A DNA stretch of 38,485 nucleotides from Nemertoderma westbladi (GCA_032718475.1 JAUCBJ010003141.1:1-38485), one strand, 5' to 3'; counted from the first letter of the stretch, positions 10,046 to 21,216 are shown. Notes: a model not told the origin generated them from the letters alone. A program made the numbers and translations.

Positions 10046-13000
10046 TACTGGTAGCATACTTAGCATACTGGTACCACTGTGTTACTGTTTCAACCATTGT
10101 ATGTCTAATGAAGAAAGCGAGCTTAGCATATGAGTACCACTGTGTTACTGTTTCAACCATTGTCTGTCTAATGAAGAAAGCGAGCTTAGCATATGAGTAC
10201 CACTGTGTTACTGTTTCAACCATTGTCTGTCAAATGAAGAAAGCGAGCTTAGCATATGAGTACCACTGTGTTACTGTTTCTACCATTGTATTTCTAATGA
10301 AGAAAGCGAGCTTAGCATATGGGTACCACTGTGTTACTGTTTCAACCATTGTATGTCTAATGAAGAAAGCGAGCTTAGCATACGGGTACCACTGTGTTAC
10401 TGTTTCAACCATTGTCTGTCTAATGAAGAAAGCGAGCTTAGCATATAAGTACGACTGTGTTACTGTTTCAACCATTGTCTGTCTAATGAAGAAAGCGAGC
10501 TTAGCATACGGGTACCACTGTGTTACTGTTTCAACCATTGTCTGTCTAATGAAGAAAGCGAGCTTAGCATACGAGTAACACTGTGTTACTGTTTCAACCA
10601 TTGTCTGTCTAATGAAGAAAGCGAGCTTAGCATACGGGTACCACTGTGTTACTGTTTCAACCATTGTCTGTCTAATGAAGAAAGCGAGCTTAGCATACGG
10701 GTACCACTGTGTTACTGTTTCAACCATTGTATGTCTAATGAAGAAAGCGAGCTTAGCATATGAGTACCACTGTGTTACTGTTTCAACCATTGTCTGTCTA
10801 ATGAAGAAAGCGAGCTTAGCATACGGGTACCACTGTGTTACTGTTTCAACCATTGTATGTCTAATGAAGAAAGCGAGCTTAGCATACGGGTACAACTGTG
10901 TTACTGTTTCAACCATTGTATGTCTAATGAAGAAAGCGAGCTTAGCATATGAGTACCACTGTGTTACTGTTTCAACCATTGTCTGTCTAATGAAGAAAGC
11001 GAGCTTAGCATACTGGTACCACTGTGTTACTGTTTCAACAATTGTATGTCTAATGAAGAAAGCGAGCTTAGCATATAAGTACGACTGTGTTACTGTTTCA
11101 ACCATTGTCTGTCTAATGAAGAAAGCGAGCTTAGCATACGGGTACCACTGTGTTACTGTTTCAACCATTGTCTGTCTAATGAAGAAAGCGAGCTTAGCAT
11201 ACGAGTAACACTGTGTTACTGTTTCAACCATTGTCTGTCTAATGAAGAAAGCGAGCTTAGCATACGGGTACCACTGTGTTACTGTTTCAACCATTGTCTG
11301 TCTAATGAAGAAAGCGAGCTTAGCATACGGGTACCACTGTGTTACTGTTTCAACCATTGTATGTCTAATGAAGAAAGCGAGCTTAGCATATGAGTACCAC
11401 TGTGTTACTGTTTCAACCATTGTCTGTCTAATGAAGAAAGCGAGCTTAGCATACGGGTACCACTGTGTTACTGTTTCAACCATTGTATGTCTAATGAAGA
11501 AAGCGAGCTTAGCATACGGGTACAACTGTGTTACTGTTTCAACCATTGTATGTCTAATGAAGAAAGCGAGCTTAGCATATGAGTACCACTGTGTTACTGT
11601 TTCAACCATTGTCTGTCTAATGAAGAAAGCGAGCTTAGCATACTGGTACCACTGTGTTACTGTTTCAACAATTGTATGTCTAATGAAGAAAGAGAGCTTA
11701 GCATATGAGTACCACTGTGTTACTGTTTCAACCATTGTCTGTCTAATGAAGAAAGCGAGCTTAGATGTCTAATGAAGAAAGCGAGCTTAGCATACGGGTA
11801 CAACTGTGTTACTGTTTCAACCATTGTATGTCTAATGAAGAAAGCGAGCTTAGCATATGAGTACCACTGTGTTACTGTTTCAACCATTGTCTGTCTAATG
11901 AAGAAAGCGAGCTTAGCATACTGGTACCACTGTGTTACTGTTTCAACAATTGTATGTCTAATGAAGAAAGCGAGCTTAGCATATGAGTACCACTGTGTTA
12001 CTGTTTCAACCATTGTCTGTCTAATGAAGAAAGCGAGCTTAGCATATGAGTACCACTGTGTTACTGTTTCAACCATTGTCTGTCTAATGAAGAAAGCGAG
12101 CTTAGCATATAAGTACGACTGTGTTACTGTTTCAACCATTGTCTGTCTAATGAAGAAAGCGAGCTTAGCATATGAGTACCACTGTGTTACTGTTTCAACC
12201 ATTGTCTGTCTAATGAAGAAAGCGAGCTTAGCATATGAGTACCACTGTGTTACTGTTTCAACCATTGTCTGTCTAATGAAGAAAGCGAGCTTAGCATATG
12301 AGTACCACTGTGTTACTGTTTCAACCATTGTCTGTCTAATGAAGAAAGCGAGCTTAGCATACGAGTAACACTGTGTTACTGTTTCAACCATTGTCTGTCT
12401 AATGAAGAAAGCGAGCTTAGCATACGGGTACCACTGTGTTACTGTTTCAACCATTGTCTGTCTAATGAAGAAAGCGAGCTTAGCATACGGGTACCACTGT
12501 GTTACTGTTTCAACCATTGTATATTTGTATGTCTAATGAAGAAAGCGAGCTTAGCATATGAGTACCACTGTGTTACTGTTTCAACCATTGTCTGTCTAAT
12601 GAAGAAAGCGAGCTTAGCATACGGGTACCACTGTGTTACTGTTTCAACCATTGTATGTCTAATGAAGAAAGCGAGCTTAGCATACGAGTAACACTGTGTT
12701 ACTGTTTCAACCATTGTATGTCTAATGAAGAAAACGAGCTTAGCATATGAGTACCACTGTGTTACTGTTTCAACCATTGTCTGTCTAATGAAGAAAGCGA
12801 GCTTAGCATATGAGTACCACTGTGTTACTGTTTCAACCATTGTCTGTCTAATGAAGAAAGCGAGCTTAGCATACGGGTACCACTGTGTTACTGTTTCAAC
12901 CATTGTCTGTCTAATGAAGAAAGCGAGCTTAGCATACGGGTACCACTGTGTTACTGTTTCAACCATTGTATGTCTAATGAAGAAAGCGAGCTTAGCATAT

Positions 13001-14684
13001 GAGTACCGCTGTGTTACTGTTTCAACCATTGTCTGTCTAATGAAGAAAGCGAGCTTAGCATACGGGTACCACTGTGTTACTGTTTCAACCATTGTATGTC
13101 TAATGAAGAAAGAGAGCTTAGCATACGGGTACAACTGTGTTACTGTTTCAACCATTGTCTGTCTAATGAAGAAAGCGAGCTTAGCATATGAGTACCACTG
13201 TGTTACTGTTTCAACCATTGTCTGTCTAATGAAGAAAGCGAGCTTAGCATACGGGTACCACTGTGTTACTGTTTCAACCATTGTCTGTCTAATGAAGAAA
13301 GCGAGCTTAGCATACGGGTACCACTGTGTTACTGTTTCAACCATTGTATGTCTAATGAAGAAAGCGAGCTTAGCATATGAGTACCGCTGTGTTACTGTTT
13401 CAACCATTGTCTGTCTAATGAAGAAAGCGAGCTTAGCATACGGGTACCACTGTGTTACTGTTTCAACCATTGTATGTCTAATGAATAAAGCGAGCTTAGC
13501 ATATGAGTACCACTGTGTTACTGTTTCAACCATTGTCTGTCTAATGAAGAAAGCGAGCTTAGCATACGAGTAACACTGTGTTACTGTTTCAACCATTGTC
13601 TGTCTAATGAAGAAAGCGAGCTTAGCATACGGGTACCACTGTGTTACTGTTTCAACCATTGTATGTCTAATGAAGAAAGCGAGCTTAGCATATGAGTACC
13701 ACTGTGTTACTGTTTCAACCATTGTCTGTCTAATGAAGAAAGCGAGCTTAGCATACGGGTACCACTGTGTTACTGTTTCAACCATTGTATGTCTAATGAA
13801 GAAAGCGAGCTTAGCATATGAGTACCGCTGTGTTACTGTTTCAACCATTGTCTGTCTAATGAAGAAAGCGAGCTTAGCATACGGGTACCACTGTGTTACT
13901 GTTTCAACCATTGTATGTCTAATGAATAAAGCGAGCTTAGCATATGAGTACCACTGTGTTACTGTTTCAACCATTGTCTGTCTAATGAAGAAAGCGAGCT
14001 TAGCATACGAGTAACACTGTGTTACTGTTTCAACCATTGTCTGTCTAATGAAGAAAGCGAGCTTAGTATACGGGTACCACAGTGTTACTGTTTCAACCAT
14101 TGTCTGTCTAATGAAGAAAGCGAGCTTAGCATACGGGTACCACTGTGTTACTGTTTCAACCATTGTCTGTCTAATGAAGAAAGCGAGCTTAGCATACGGG
14201 TACCACTGTGTTACTGTTTCAACCATTGTCTGTCTAATGAAGAAAGCGAGCATAGCATACGGGTACCACTGTGTTACTGTTTCAACCATTGTCTGTCTAA
14301 TGAAGAAAGCGAGCTTAGCATACGGGTACCACTGTGTTACTGTTTCAACCATTGTCTGTCTAATGAAGAAAGCGAGCTTAGCATACGGGTACCACTGTGT
14401 TACTGTTTCAACCATTGTCTGTCTAATGAAGAAAGCGAGCTTAGCATACGAGTACCACTGTGTTACTGTTTCAACCATTGTCTGTCTAATGAAGAAAGCG
14501 AGCTTAGCATACGAGTACCACTGTGTTACTGTTTCAACCATTGTCTGTCTAATGAAGAAAGCGAGCTTAGCATATGGGTACCACTGTGTTACTGTTTCAA
14601 CCATTGTCTGTCAAATGAAGAAAGCGAGCTTAGCATATGAGTACCACTGTGTTACTGTTTCTACCATTGTATGTCTAATGAAGA
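10046..14684. repeat. 63-bp satellite array, about 73 units, with higher-order repeats
   Basis: The unit is 63 bp, with invariant parts TACCACTGTGTTACTGTTTC and AATGAAGAAAGCGAGCTTAG and a variable part around CATAC/TGGGTACC. A ten-unit block (630 bp) is repeated at 10612 and 11242. Later, six- and seven-unit blocks repeat (the GAGTACCGCT variant at 13001, 13379 and 13820; AATGAATAAAGCG at 13484 and 13925). Two register breaks occur, at about 11765 (partial unit) and 12520 (extra TATTTGTA). The length being divisible by three gives long frames on both strands, up to 700 codons on the minus strand, encoding a 21-residue repeat. No splice or start context supports a gene. Confidence 0.97.
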
Positions 14685-15455
14685 AAGGAGTACTCTCAGA
14701 ATCACTAGAGGGAGCCCAACGGCTCCTCAGCTCATTAGAACATGCTGCTTCTAGTGTTGGTCTTTTTATTAACTCCAGAAAGACCAAAATTGTGACAGTT
14801 AACTTTGAAAGTCCTCAGCAAGTCTCTGATCGGATGAGCATAAGCTCAAAAGATGGTATGCTTGAGCATGTGGATGACTTCTGTTACCTGGGATCATGGA
14901 TCCGGAAGTCAGGTGAAGACCTTCGAATACGTAAGGGAAAGGCATGGGCAGCCTTGAATAGGCTTTCCAGGATTTGGAAGTGACCGAGAATTAATCGGAA
15001 ACTTAAGGTCCGACTATTTAGAGCAGCAGTAGTTCCAGTACTCCTCTATGGGAGTCCATGCTGGGCTCTAACTGCTGAGGACACCAAATCTCTGGATGGC
15101 ACATTCACAAGAATGCTACGCCGGGTTCATTGTGTCAAGTACAATGCACACATCTCCAACCAGACACTATATAACATTGGAGGTGTCTCATTGGTTCCCC
15201 CAAGCTTGACACTAGAACAAAATCGCCTCTGCTTTGCAGGACATTGCTTTCGCCGTGAGGACCAGCCAGTGCATAATCTTGTACTTTGGCAGCCTCATGG
15301 AGTGAATAAGCATGGTGGACATCCCATGACATTCTTGAGACGCATCTTAAAGGACACTGGCCTTGAAGATGCGGATGATCTAGCAAATGTCATGGGTGAT
15401 AGGGAGTTGTGGCGGTGCAATTTTGTCGATAAGCCGGCACAGCATTCTTAAAAAT
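14685..15455 (+). mobile_element. LINE family 1, copy B: 3' fragment fused to the 63-bp satellite
   Basis: Begins in mid-RT at GGAGTACTCTCAGAATC, just after the FADD box, and runs to the family C terminus ending AQHS. Two frames cover it: 14685-14983, with an in-frame TGA where other copies read WKSP, and 15113-15451. It matches copy A and the copy at 36450-37216 closely, so it is young. The 5' edge joins the satellite at GAAGAAAG/GAGTACTC with no target-site duplication visible. The usual 3' UTR (AATGCAGCTGCAATGC) is missing and replaced by an inverted copy of nearby coding sequence. It lies in the opposite orientation to copy A, across the satellite block. Confidence 0.93.
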
Positions 15456-15469
15456 TGCACCGCCACAAC
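15406..15469. repeat. Perfect 19-bp inverted repeat with 26-nt loop at the end of LINE copy B
   Basis: GTTGTGGCGGTGCAATTTT at 15406-15424 is perfectly complementary to AAAATTGCACCGCCACAAC at 15451-15469. The left arm is normal LINE coding sequence (ELWRCNF region). The right arm stands where other copies have their 3' UTR, so it is a snap-back or template-switch product. Confidence 0.95.
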
Positions 15470-16809
15470 AACAGTACAAGATGTAGAGAGTAGGTATGGT
15501 AACTTGGTATTTGTACCGAGGTGGGCTGTACTGCTCTAGGCTTATTCCAGTATTCCTACATTATCTGAATCCCTTCCTAATCTTTAGACATTGCTATCAC
15601 ACTATGGACCGACAACTGTTTTCCAGGATAGACTGTTGGATGAGGTGGACCAGTGGAGTGCTACCAGTGCCAAGAGGTTCGGAGCGCCAAAGGTCCAAAA
15701 CAATTTGTGATCACTACAGGAAAAAACTGGCACATATGTATTGATTATGATGAACATGATTATGTATTACGTAGGAGGGTTATGATTGAATAAGTATAAC
15801 AATAAGAAATACAAAAGGCCTTTTGGAATAATAAGCAATATTGGCTGGATTTTAATATATGCTTGGATAAACAAGAGCCACCTGCGGATGTGGTATTAGG
15901 CTAAGTTCATTAGACAGGCAGTCCAGCCTGTACATGGAAAACAGGCACATGTAAGGGAAATTTAGATTAGCTTTCTCTGTAAATTGAATGTCCATTCCTT
16001 CCTTACATTACAACACGGATGGGTTGTTAATCAATGTGTGCCTCCTGCCTCATTTCCGTAAATGTTCACTTCAAACCTCTAATTAATTATTAAGGCTACA
16101 TACCTACATACATTGTAATTCAGTGTTCCGCATCGCTTGTACCTACAGTAATTTATAATTAAATTGGAAGTCGCTTTTATTCCTAGGAGTTTGTTCAAAT
16201 TACATTCGAATTTTCAATAATGACATTTGTTACAAAAACATGTAGGCCTACTATGAGTATATTTTTTTTCCAAAATTCCAATATTTTTTTTCATTTAAAG
16301 GGCCATTAATTTCCTTCTTTTTACATTGACTTTGATGTTTATTAAATAAATAATTAATAACTGCACTTCGGAAAGTCAATAGTCGCTTCTATCGGAATAA
16401 ATGCCACTCTCGCAAAGAAAACCCATTAGAACTAAGTTATAAATTAGAGCTGTCGCCTGGAAGAAACAACTGTATGTGGTAGTTTGTCCACCAACTGCTT
16501 TGTAGAGTCTGGTTATTTTCAAATTCTAATTTAAGAAAGTATTTGTGTGTGTTAAACAATCAATAGTTGGAGTTCAAGTCAACTCCACGATGAAGCAAAA
16601 ATAGAAATCAGCTGTTTTTTCATAATGCGCCTAAGTGGACATCCCTGGAATAATGGTACATTCTATGCTGATGCTGAACGGAATGGTAACAACTATTTCT
16701 GTACTGCAGGGGAACTGTAATGTAACCAACATAATTCTGAGTAAATTGAGAAATAATTAAATACAGTAATAAATACCGGTATTTAAGTACAACTACAGTA
16801 CTTACATAC
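15470..16809. other. Putative intron sequence downstream of the kinase exon (minus-strand sense)
   Basis: No recognisable coding or mobile sequence. The 82-codon plus-strand frame at 15496-15744 resembles no family I know. By inference from the exon at 16810-16933, the right edge is the start of an intron on the minus strand (GTATGTAAG immediately left of the exon). Confidence 0.45.
16801..16809 (-). other. Splice donor of the kinase exon
   Basis: Read on the minus strand, the exon ends AAATCGAAAAG and the intron starts GTATGTAAG, a near-ideal 5' splice site. The intron is in phase 2: two bases (AG) of the split codon remain in the exon. Confidence 0.75.
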
Positions 16810-16933
16810 CTTTTCGATTTAGAATATTTCTTGAAGGTTTGTTGCACAAGTTCTGAGGCCGACTTTGGTTCAGCAGATATACCAACTCCCCGTGTCTTTG
16901 TGGTTTTTACCAGTGGCAAACTATCAGTAGTTC
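16810..16933 (-). CDS. PRKG1: Internal exon of a type-I-like cGMP-dependent protein kinase
   Basis: The 124-nt exon holds 40 complete codons, plus two bases at its start and two at its end. It reads TTDSLPLVKTTKTRGVGISA, then EPKSASELVQQTFKKYSKSK. The RGVGISAEP block followed by an F-K-K-Y/F-x-K-S-x pattern matches the hinge of PKG I and the insect foraging kinase, between the N-terminal dimerisation zipper with its autoinhibitory site and the first cyclic-nucleotide-binding domain. In that family the protein is a cytosolic Ser/Thr kinase activated by cGMP. A pyrimidine-leaning acceptor (ATTACATTATAG) and the donor GTATGTAAG flank it exactly where the homology stops, and the phases are consistent. 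Neighbouring exons (zipper upstream, to the right; cGMP site A downstream, to the left) were not found, so the introns probably exceed the window. Family identification rests on this short block; the orthologue name is an inference. Confidence 0.72.
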
Positions 16934-16960
16934 CTATAATGTAATAGTGAAATAAATTAG
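16934..16960 (-). other. Splice acceptor of the kinase exon
   Basis: On the minus strand the exon is preceded by TTATTTCACTATTACATTATAG, a T-rich tract ending in AG. The first two exon bases (GA) complete a codon begun in the preceding exon, so the intron is in phase 1. Confidence 0.65.
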
Positions 16961-17033
16961 GAGAAACAAAGAGTTTTTGAAAAAATATTCTTAAACTGGC
17001 ATAAAATTCAATGACTTCTGAAATTTTTTAATC

Positions 17034-17655
17034 TCATGTGTGATTCGCTATCCTTCTTTTTAGAATTAGGATCTGTGGGACCATCAGCAGTAGACAAAAA
17101 TGTCGTGGAACCATCGTATACTGATTTGTGATTGCTGTAATAATTACCTCAGGAATCCAATATAATGCTGAATTGAACACTACACCCATATGGAACTTGG
17201 TGTATTGGTTTACTACACTTCTACATACTGTACCACAAACTTTACACAACCCATTCTGGTTCCAATGTAGCAGAACACTCTCTGTGGGATCCCTCATGAT
17301 TTTCAATATAATTCTATTGTCAAGCTTTGCAGAAGTCGAGATCAATGAGATTCCACAAAAAGATATTTTTTCACAAAAAGAAGGTTTTCCTTTCTTTTGG
17401 GCTCTCTTTGTTCTGTATGTGTCTATATGGTGATGGGCTAATTGAGCTCCAACCACTCATGTAGTTTAAAGACTTTACGAAAGGCACCATCTACTCCTCT
17501 GGCACTATTGGTCTTCTTAATGCTCTTTATATCAGCTCGTTGATAAATCCCCATACATGCGTGAGGTGATTTGCCTGTTGGCATCGGCATTGTTGATGGC
17601 TTCAACATGCTTATCAATAAGTTACTGAATATTATCAGAGTACTGCCTGTTTATG
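17034..17655 (-). mobile_element. LINE family 1, copy C/D, segment 1: diverged RT and linker
   Basis: An old minus-strand copy. The frame 17034-17456 keeps recognisable but mutated RT motifs 1-2 (CGISLISTSAKLDNRIILKI) and NQNGLCKVCGT, corresponding to NQNGFRKGRGT in young copies. RT motif A is lost. To the right, the SGVDGVPPEV and linker coding sequence follow with an internal deletion, up to CAGAGTACTGCCTGTTTA. The same copy resumes at 19891 and again at 21336, so two later insertions split it. It is too degraded to encode a working protein. Confidence 0.85.
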
Positions 17656-19890
17656 ATTTTATTATTAACAATTTACTACATAACATACAATATAGAATGT
17701 AGACAGTCGCGGTGGTTGGACGGGTAGGCCCAGTACACCAGTCTCCGTTAGCATTCATCTATTGTATGCAGCTACACTATAATTATAAACCGCATTACAT
17801 AACAAAAAACCTACTGTACGACAGAATATCATATAATAATTAAGCGTTAGAGCCTATAGAAACAAATAACCTACTGTACGACAGAATATCATATAATAAT
17901 TAAGCGTTAGAGCCTATAGAAACAAATAACCTACTGTACGACAGAATATCATATAATAATTAAGCGTTAGGGCCTATAGAAACAAATAACCTACTGTACG
18001 ACAGAATATCATATAATAATTAAGCGTTAGAGCCTATAGAAACAAATAACCTACTGTACGACAGAATATCAAATAATAATTAAGCGTTAGAGCCTATAGA
18101 AACAAATAACCTACTGTACGACAGAATATCATATAATAATTAAGCGTTAGAGCCTATAGAAACAAATAACCTACTGTACGACAGAATATCATATAATAAT
18201 TAAGCGTTAGAGCCTATAGAAACAAATAACCTACTGTACGACAGAATATCATATAATAATTAAGCGTTAGAGCCTATAGAAACAAATAACCTACTGTACG
18301 ACAGAATATCATATAATAATTAAGCGTTAGAGCCTATAGAAACAAATAACCTACTGTACGACAGAATATCATATAATAATTAAGCGTTAGAGCCTATAGA
18401 AACAAATAATCTACTGTACGACAGAATATCATATAATAATTAAGCGTTAGAGCCTATAGAAACAAATAACCTACTGTACGACAGAATATCATATAATAAT
18501 TAAGCGTTAGAGCCTATAGAAACAAATAACCTACTGTACGACAGAATATCATATAATAATTAAGCGTTAGAGCCTATAGAAACAAATAACCTACTGTACG
18601 ACAGAATATCATATAATAATTAAGCGTTAGAGCCTATAGAAACAAATAACCTACTGTACGACAGAATATCATATAATAATTAAGCGTTAGAGCCTATAGA
18701 AACAAATAACCTACTGTACGACAGAATATCATATAATAATTAAGCGTTAGGGCCTATAGAAACAAATAACCACTGTACGCCAGAATATCATATAATAATT
18801 AAGCGTTAGAGCCTATAGAAACAAATAACCTACTGTACGACAGAATATCATATAATAATTAAGCGTTAGGGCCTATAGAAACAAATAACCTACTGTACGA
18901 CAGAATATCATATAATAATTAAGCGTTAGGGCCTATAGAAACAAATAACCTACTGTACGACAGAATATCATATAATAATTAAGCGTTAGAGCCTATAGAA
19001 ACAAATAACCTACTGTACGACAGAATATCATATAATAATTAAGCGTTAGAGCCTATAGAAACAAATAACCTACTGTACGACAGAATATCATATAATAATT
19101 AAGCGTTAGGGCCTATAGAAACAAATAACCTACTGTACGACAGAATATCATATAATAATTAAGCGTTAGGGCCTATAGAAACAAATAACCTACTGTACGA
19201 CAGAATATCATATAATAATTAAGCGTTAGAGCCTATAGAAACAAATAACCTACTGTACGACAGAATATCATATAATAATTAAGCGTTAGAGCCTATAGAA
19301 ACAAATAACCTACTGTACGACAGAATATCATATAATAATTAAGCGTTAGGGCCTATAGAAACAAATAACCTACTGTACGACAGAATATCATATAATAATT
19401 AAGCGTTAGGGCCTATAGAAACAAATAACATACTGTACGACAGAATATCATATAATAATTAAGCGTTAGAGCCTATAGAAACAAATAACCTCCTGTACGA
19501 CAGAATATCATATAATAATTAAGCGTTAGAGCCTATAGAAACAAATAACCTACTGTACGACAGAATATCATATAATAATTAAGCGTTAGAGCCTATAGAA
19601 ACAAATAACCTACTGTACGACAGAATATCATATAATAATTAAGCGTTATGGCCTATAGAAACAAATAACCTACTGTACGACAGAATATCATATAATAATT
19701 AAGCGTTAGGGCCTATAGAAACAAATAACCTACTGTACGACAGAATATCATATAATAATTAAGCGTTAGAGCCTATTGGAACAAATTTACCTACTGTACG
19801 ACAGAATATCATATAATAATTAAGCGTTAGAGCCTATAGAAACTTGTATATGTAATCATTATAAAAGTAAATGCACTTTTACTTTTCTAG
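17656..19890. mobile_element. Insertion carrying a 60-bp array; possible non-autonomous Helitron-like element
   Basis: This 2.2-kb segment interrupts LINE copy C/D between the equivalents of CTGTTCA and GGACCTAG. It has a unique 5' part of about 155 bp, then the 60-bp array. Its unique 3' part ends in a perfect 9-bp hairpin (AAAAGTAAA/TTTACTTTT, 19863-19886) directly followed by CTAG. A hairpin plus CTRR end with no clear target-site duplication, and internal tandem repeats, is the architecture of Helitron/HINE elements. Against this, the 5' end does not start with TC, the hairpin is AT-rich, and the next base is not T. Other insertion types or simple satellite expansion remain possible. Confidence 0.4.
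17811..19843. repeat. 60-bp tandem array, about 34 units
   Basis: The unit runs from CCTACTGTACGACAGAATAT through AATTAAGCGTTAG(A/G)GCC to GAAACAAATAA, with an exact 60-bp period. One base is lost near 18771. Units are nearly identical apart from an A/G polymorphism in GTTAGAGCC/GTTAGGGCC. In the right half, adjacent units tend to come as GG and AA pairs, suggesting multi-unit amplification. Stops occur in all frames, so there is no coding signal. The first and last units merge into unique DNA of the host insertion. Confidence 0.97.
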
Positions 19891-20132
19891 GATCCTAGAT
19901 TCAGCCTTAACTGCTGCCTTATCCACATTGCTTGTTGACAACCATAGGAACTCATTCCGTGCCTTAATCAGGCCCATTTGACATTTCCAAATTCTGTGGT
20001 GTATAGGGGTGGTATACTTTTTCTGTTTTGATGGTATACAAAAGGAACTATTTCTGCAGCTGCTGCCTCCGAAGGCAATATAGCCCCCACAGTGATCAGC
20101 TGGGTCTCAGACAGAGGCAAGAGCCTCTGAGC
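19891..20132 (-). mobile_element. LINE family 1, copy C/D, segment 2: endonuclease-RT linker
   Basis: Starts GATCCTAGATTCAGCCTTAA, matching GACCTAGATGCAGCCTTAAC at the 5' edge of copy A (9459-9482). It continues into linker sequence that copy A lacks. It ends at the CCTCTGAGC target of the foldback insertion and resumes at 21336. It is the only place in the window where this part of the family-1 linker survives. Confidence 0.75.
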
Positions 20133-20139
20133 GGTGTTC

Positions 20140-20256
20140 GGACACTTCCCCCCCGGACACTTCCCCCCCGGACAGTTCCCCCCCGCTCAAGTAGGACACT
20201 TCCCCCCCGGACACTTCCCCCCCAGACACTTCCCCCCCCGCGGACACTTCCCCCCC
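20140..20256 (+). repeat. Left arm: seven GGACACTTCCCCCCC units
   Basis: Seven 15-16-bp repeats with small changes (GGACAGTT in unit 3, AGACACTT in unit 6). GCTCAAGTA separates units 3 and 4. The arm is complementary to 21217-21329. Translated frames across it are low-complexity artefacts. Confidence 0.95.
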
Positions 20257-20936
20257 GACTGATCTTAACTTCGCACATTCGTATTTTTCATTTTGTAAGG
20301 TAAACGGACCGTTTGTATCCAGATAAGTTGTATCCAATTTTCCTTTCGTAGCTCAGAAAGTGATCTTTTGCATCCCGATTTTACATTTTATATCCAAGTT
20401 TTATTTATGGGTTTTATCAATGCAATTACATCGTATTGTTTGCTATTCTTTAAACAATTAATTATATTCGATGACCTATAAATTCCATCCCCGGAATGAT
20501 ATACTGTTTTTATTAACTATAGAATTATAATAATTAATTGTTTTAATTATAGGTTTTAATTATCTATTATGTAATAGTCTTCATCAAATTGTAGCAGATG
20601 GGGATGAATATTATTGTTGCAATCAAAATTATACCTCTCCAGGGTAAAATCGACATGCGTCGACCTGTATTCTGTGTTCAGCATTACATATTGATATACA
20701 TATTACAGTACCACTATACATACTATATAGATATTATACACACTACATATTAAATTTCCTGGTTACTTGCAATATTTTTAATAGGATTTTGTTGAATTAT
20801 ATAATATTGTAGTAATTTATATATTAAATTGGTTAACATTCAATACAGCTCCTACTTTAGGCTTAGTCAATTTATTATCTGATGATACAAACATGAATTA
20901 ATTATTTCAAAGTGGTCTTTCACCACGGGCACTCAG

Positions 20937-21044
20937 GGAAATGCCGGGGTCTGGGGGCGATAACCCCCAAGAAAAGAAGCGGGGGTTTGGGGGCGGCAGC
21001 CCCCAAGAAAAGAAGCGGGGCTTTGGGGGCGGCAGCCCCCAATT
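20937..21044. repeat. GC-rich mini-hairpin repeats inside the foldback element
   Basis: Three related blocks of the form GGGGGCG(G/A)(C/T)A(G/A)CCCCC, joined by AAGAAAAGAAGCGGGG. Each can fold as a short G5/C5 stem. They contrast sharply with the AT-rich interior around them. The minus-strand frame through them (20907-21089) gives a proline-rich repeat and is not credible as a gene. Confidence 0.85.
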
Positions 21045-21216
21045 AAAATAAATTAAAAGAATTAAAGGAATTAAAAGAATAACAAACAAAATTTGACTAT
21101 AAAAATGTTTCTTTTATAATTTTGAAAAAACTTGTCTAGATACAACTTGTCCTGTAACCATCTTTAACTTTTGTTTATTGCTTTGATGCACCCAGATTAA
21201 TTTTAACACTTTAACT

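Noticed and set aside
12502-14604. 700-codon minus-strand open frame and its plus-strand partners (10108-14983)
   Set aside because: These arise because the 63-bp satellite unit is a multiple of three and lacks stops in two opposing frames. Both strands encode equally perfect repeats, and there is no start, splice or non-repeat domain.
17811-19843. CRISPR-like regular repeats
   Set aside because: Units are contiguous with no unique spacers, and the setting is eukaryotic; these are satellite arrays.
20028-20337. Proline/threonine-rich peptide frames at the GGACACTTCCCCCCC repeats
   Set aside because: Low-complexity translation of the foldback arm; similar frames occur on the opposite strand.
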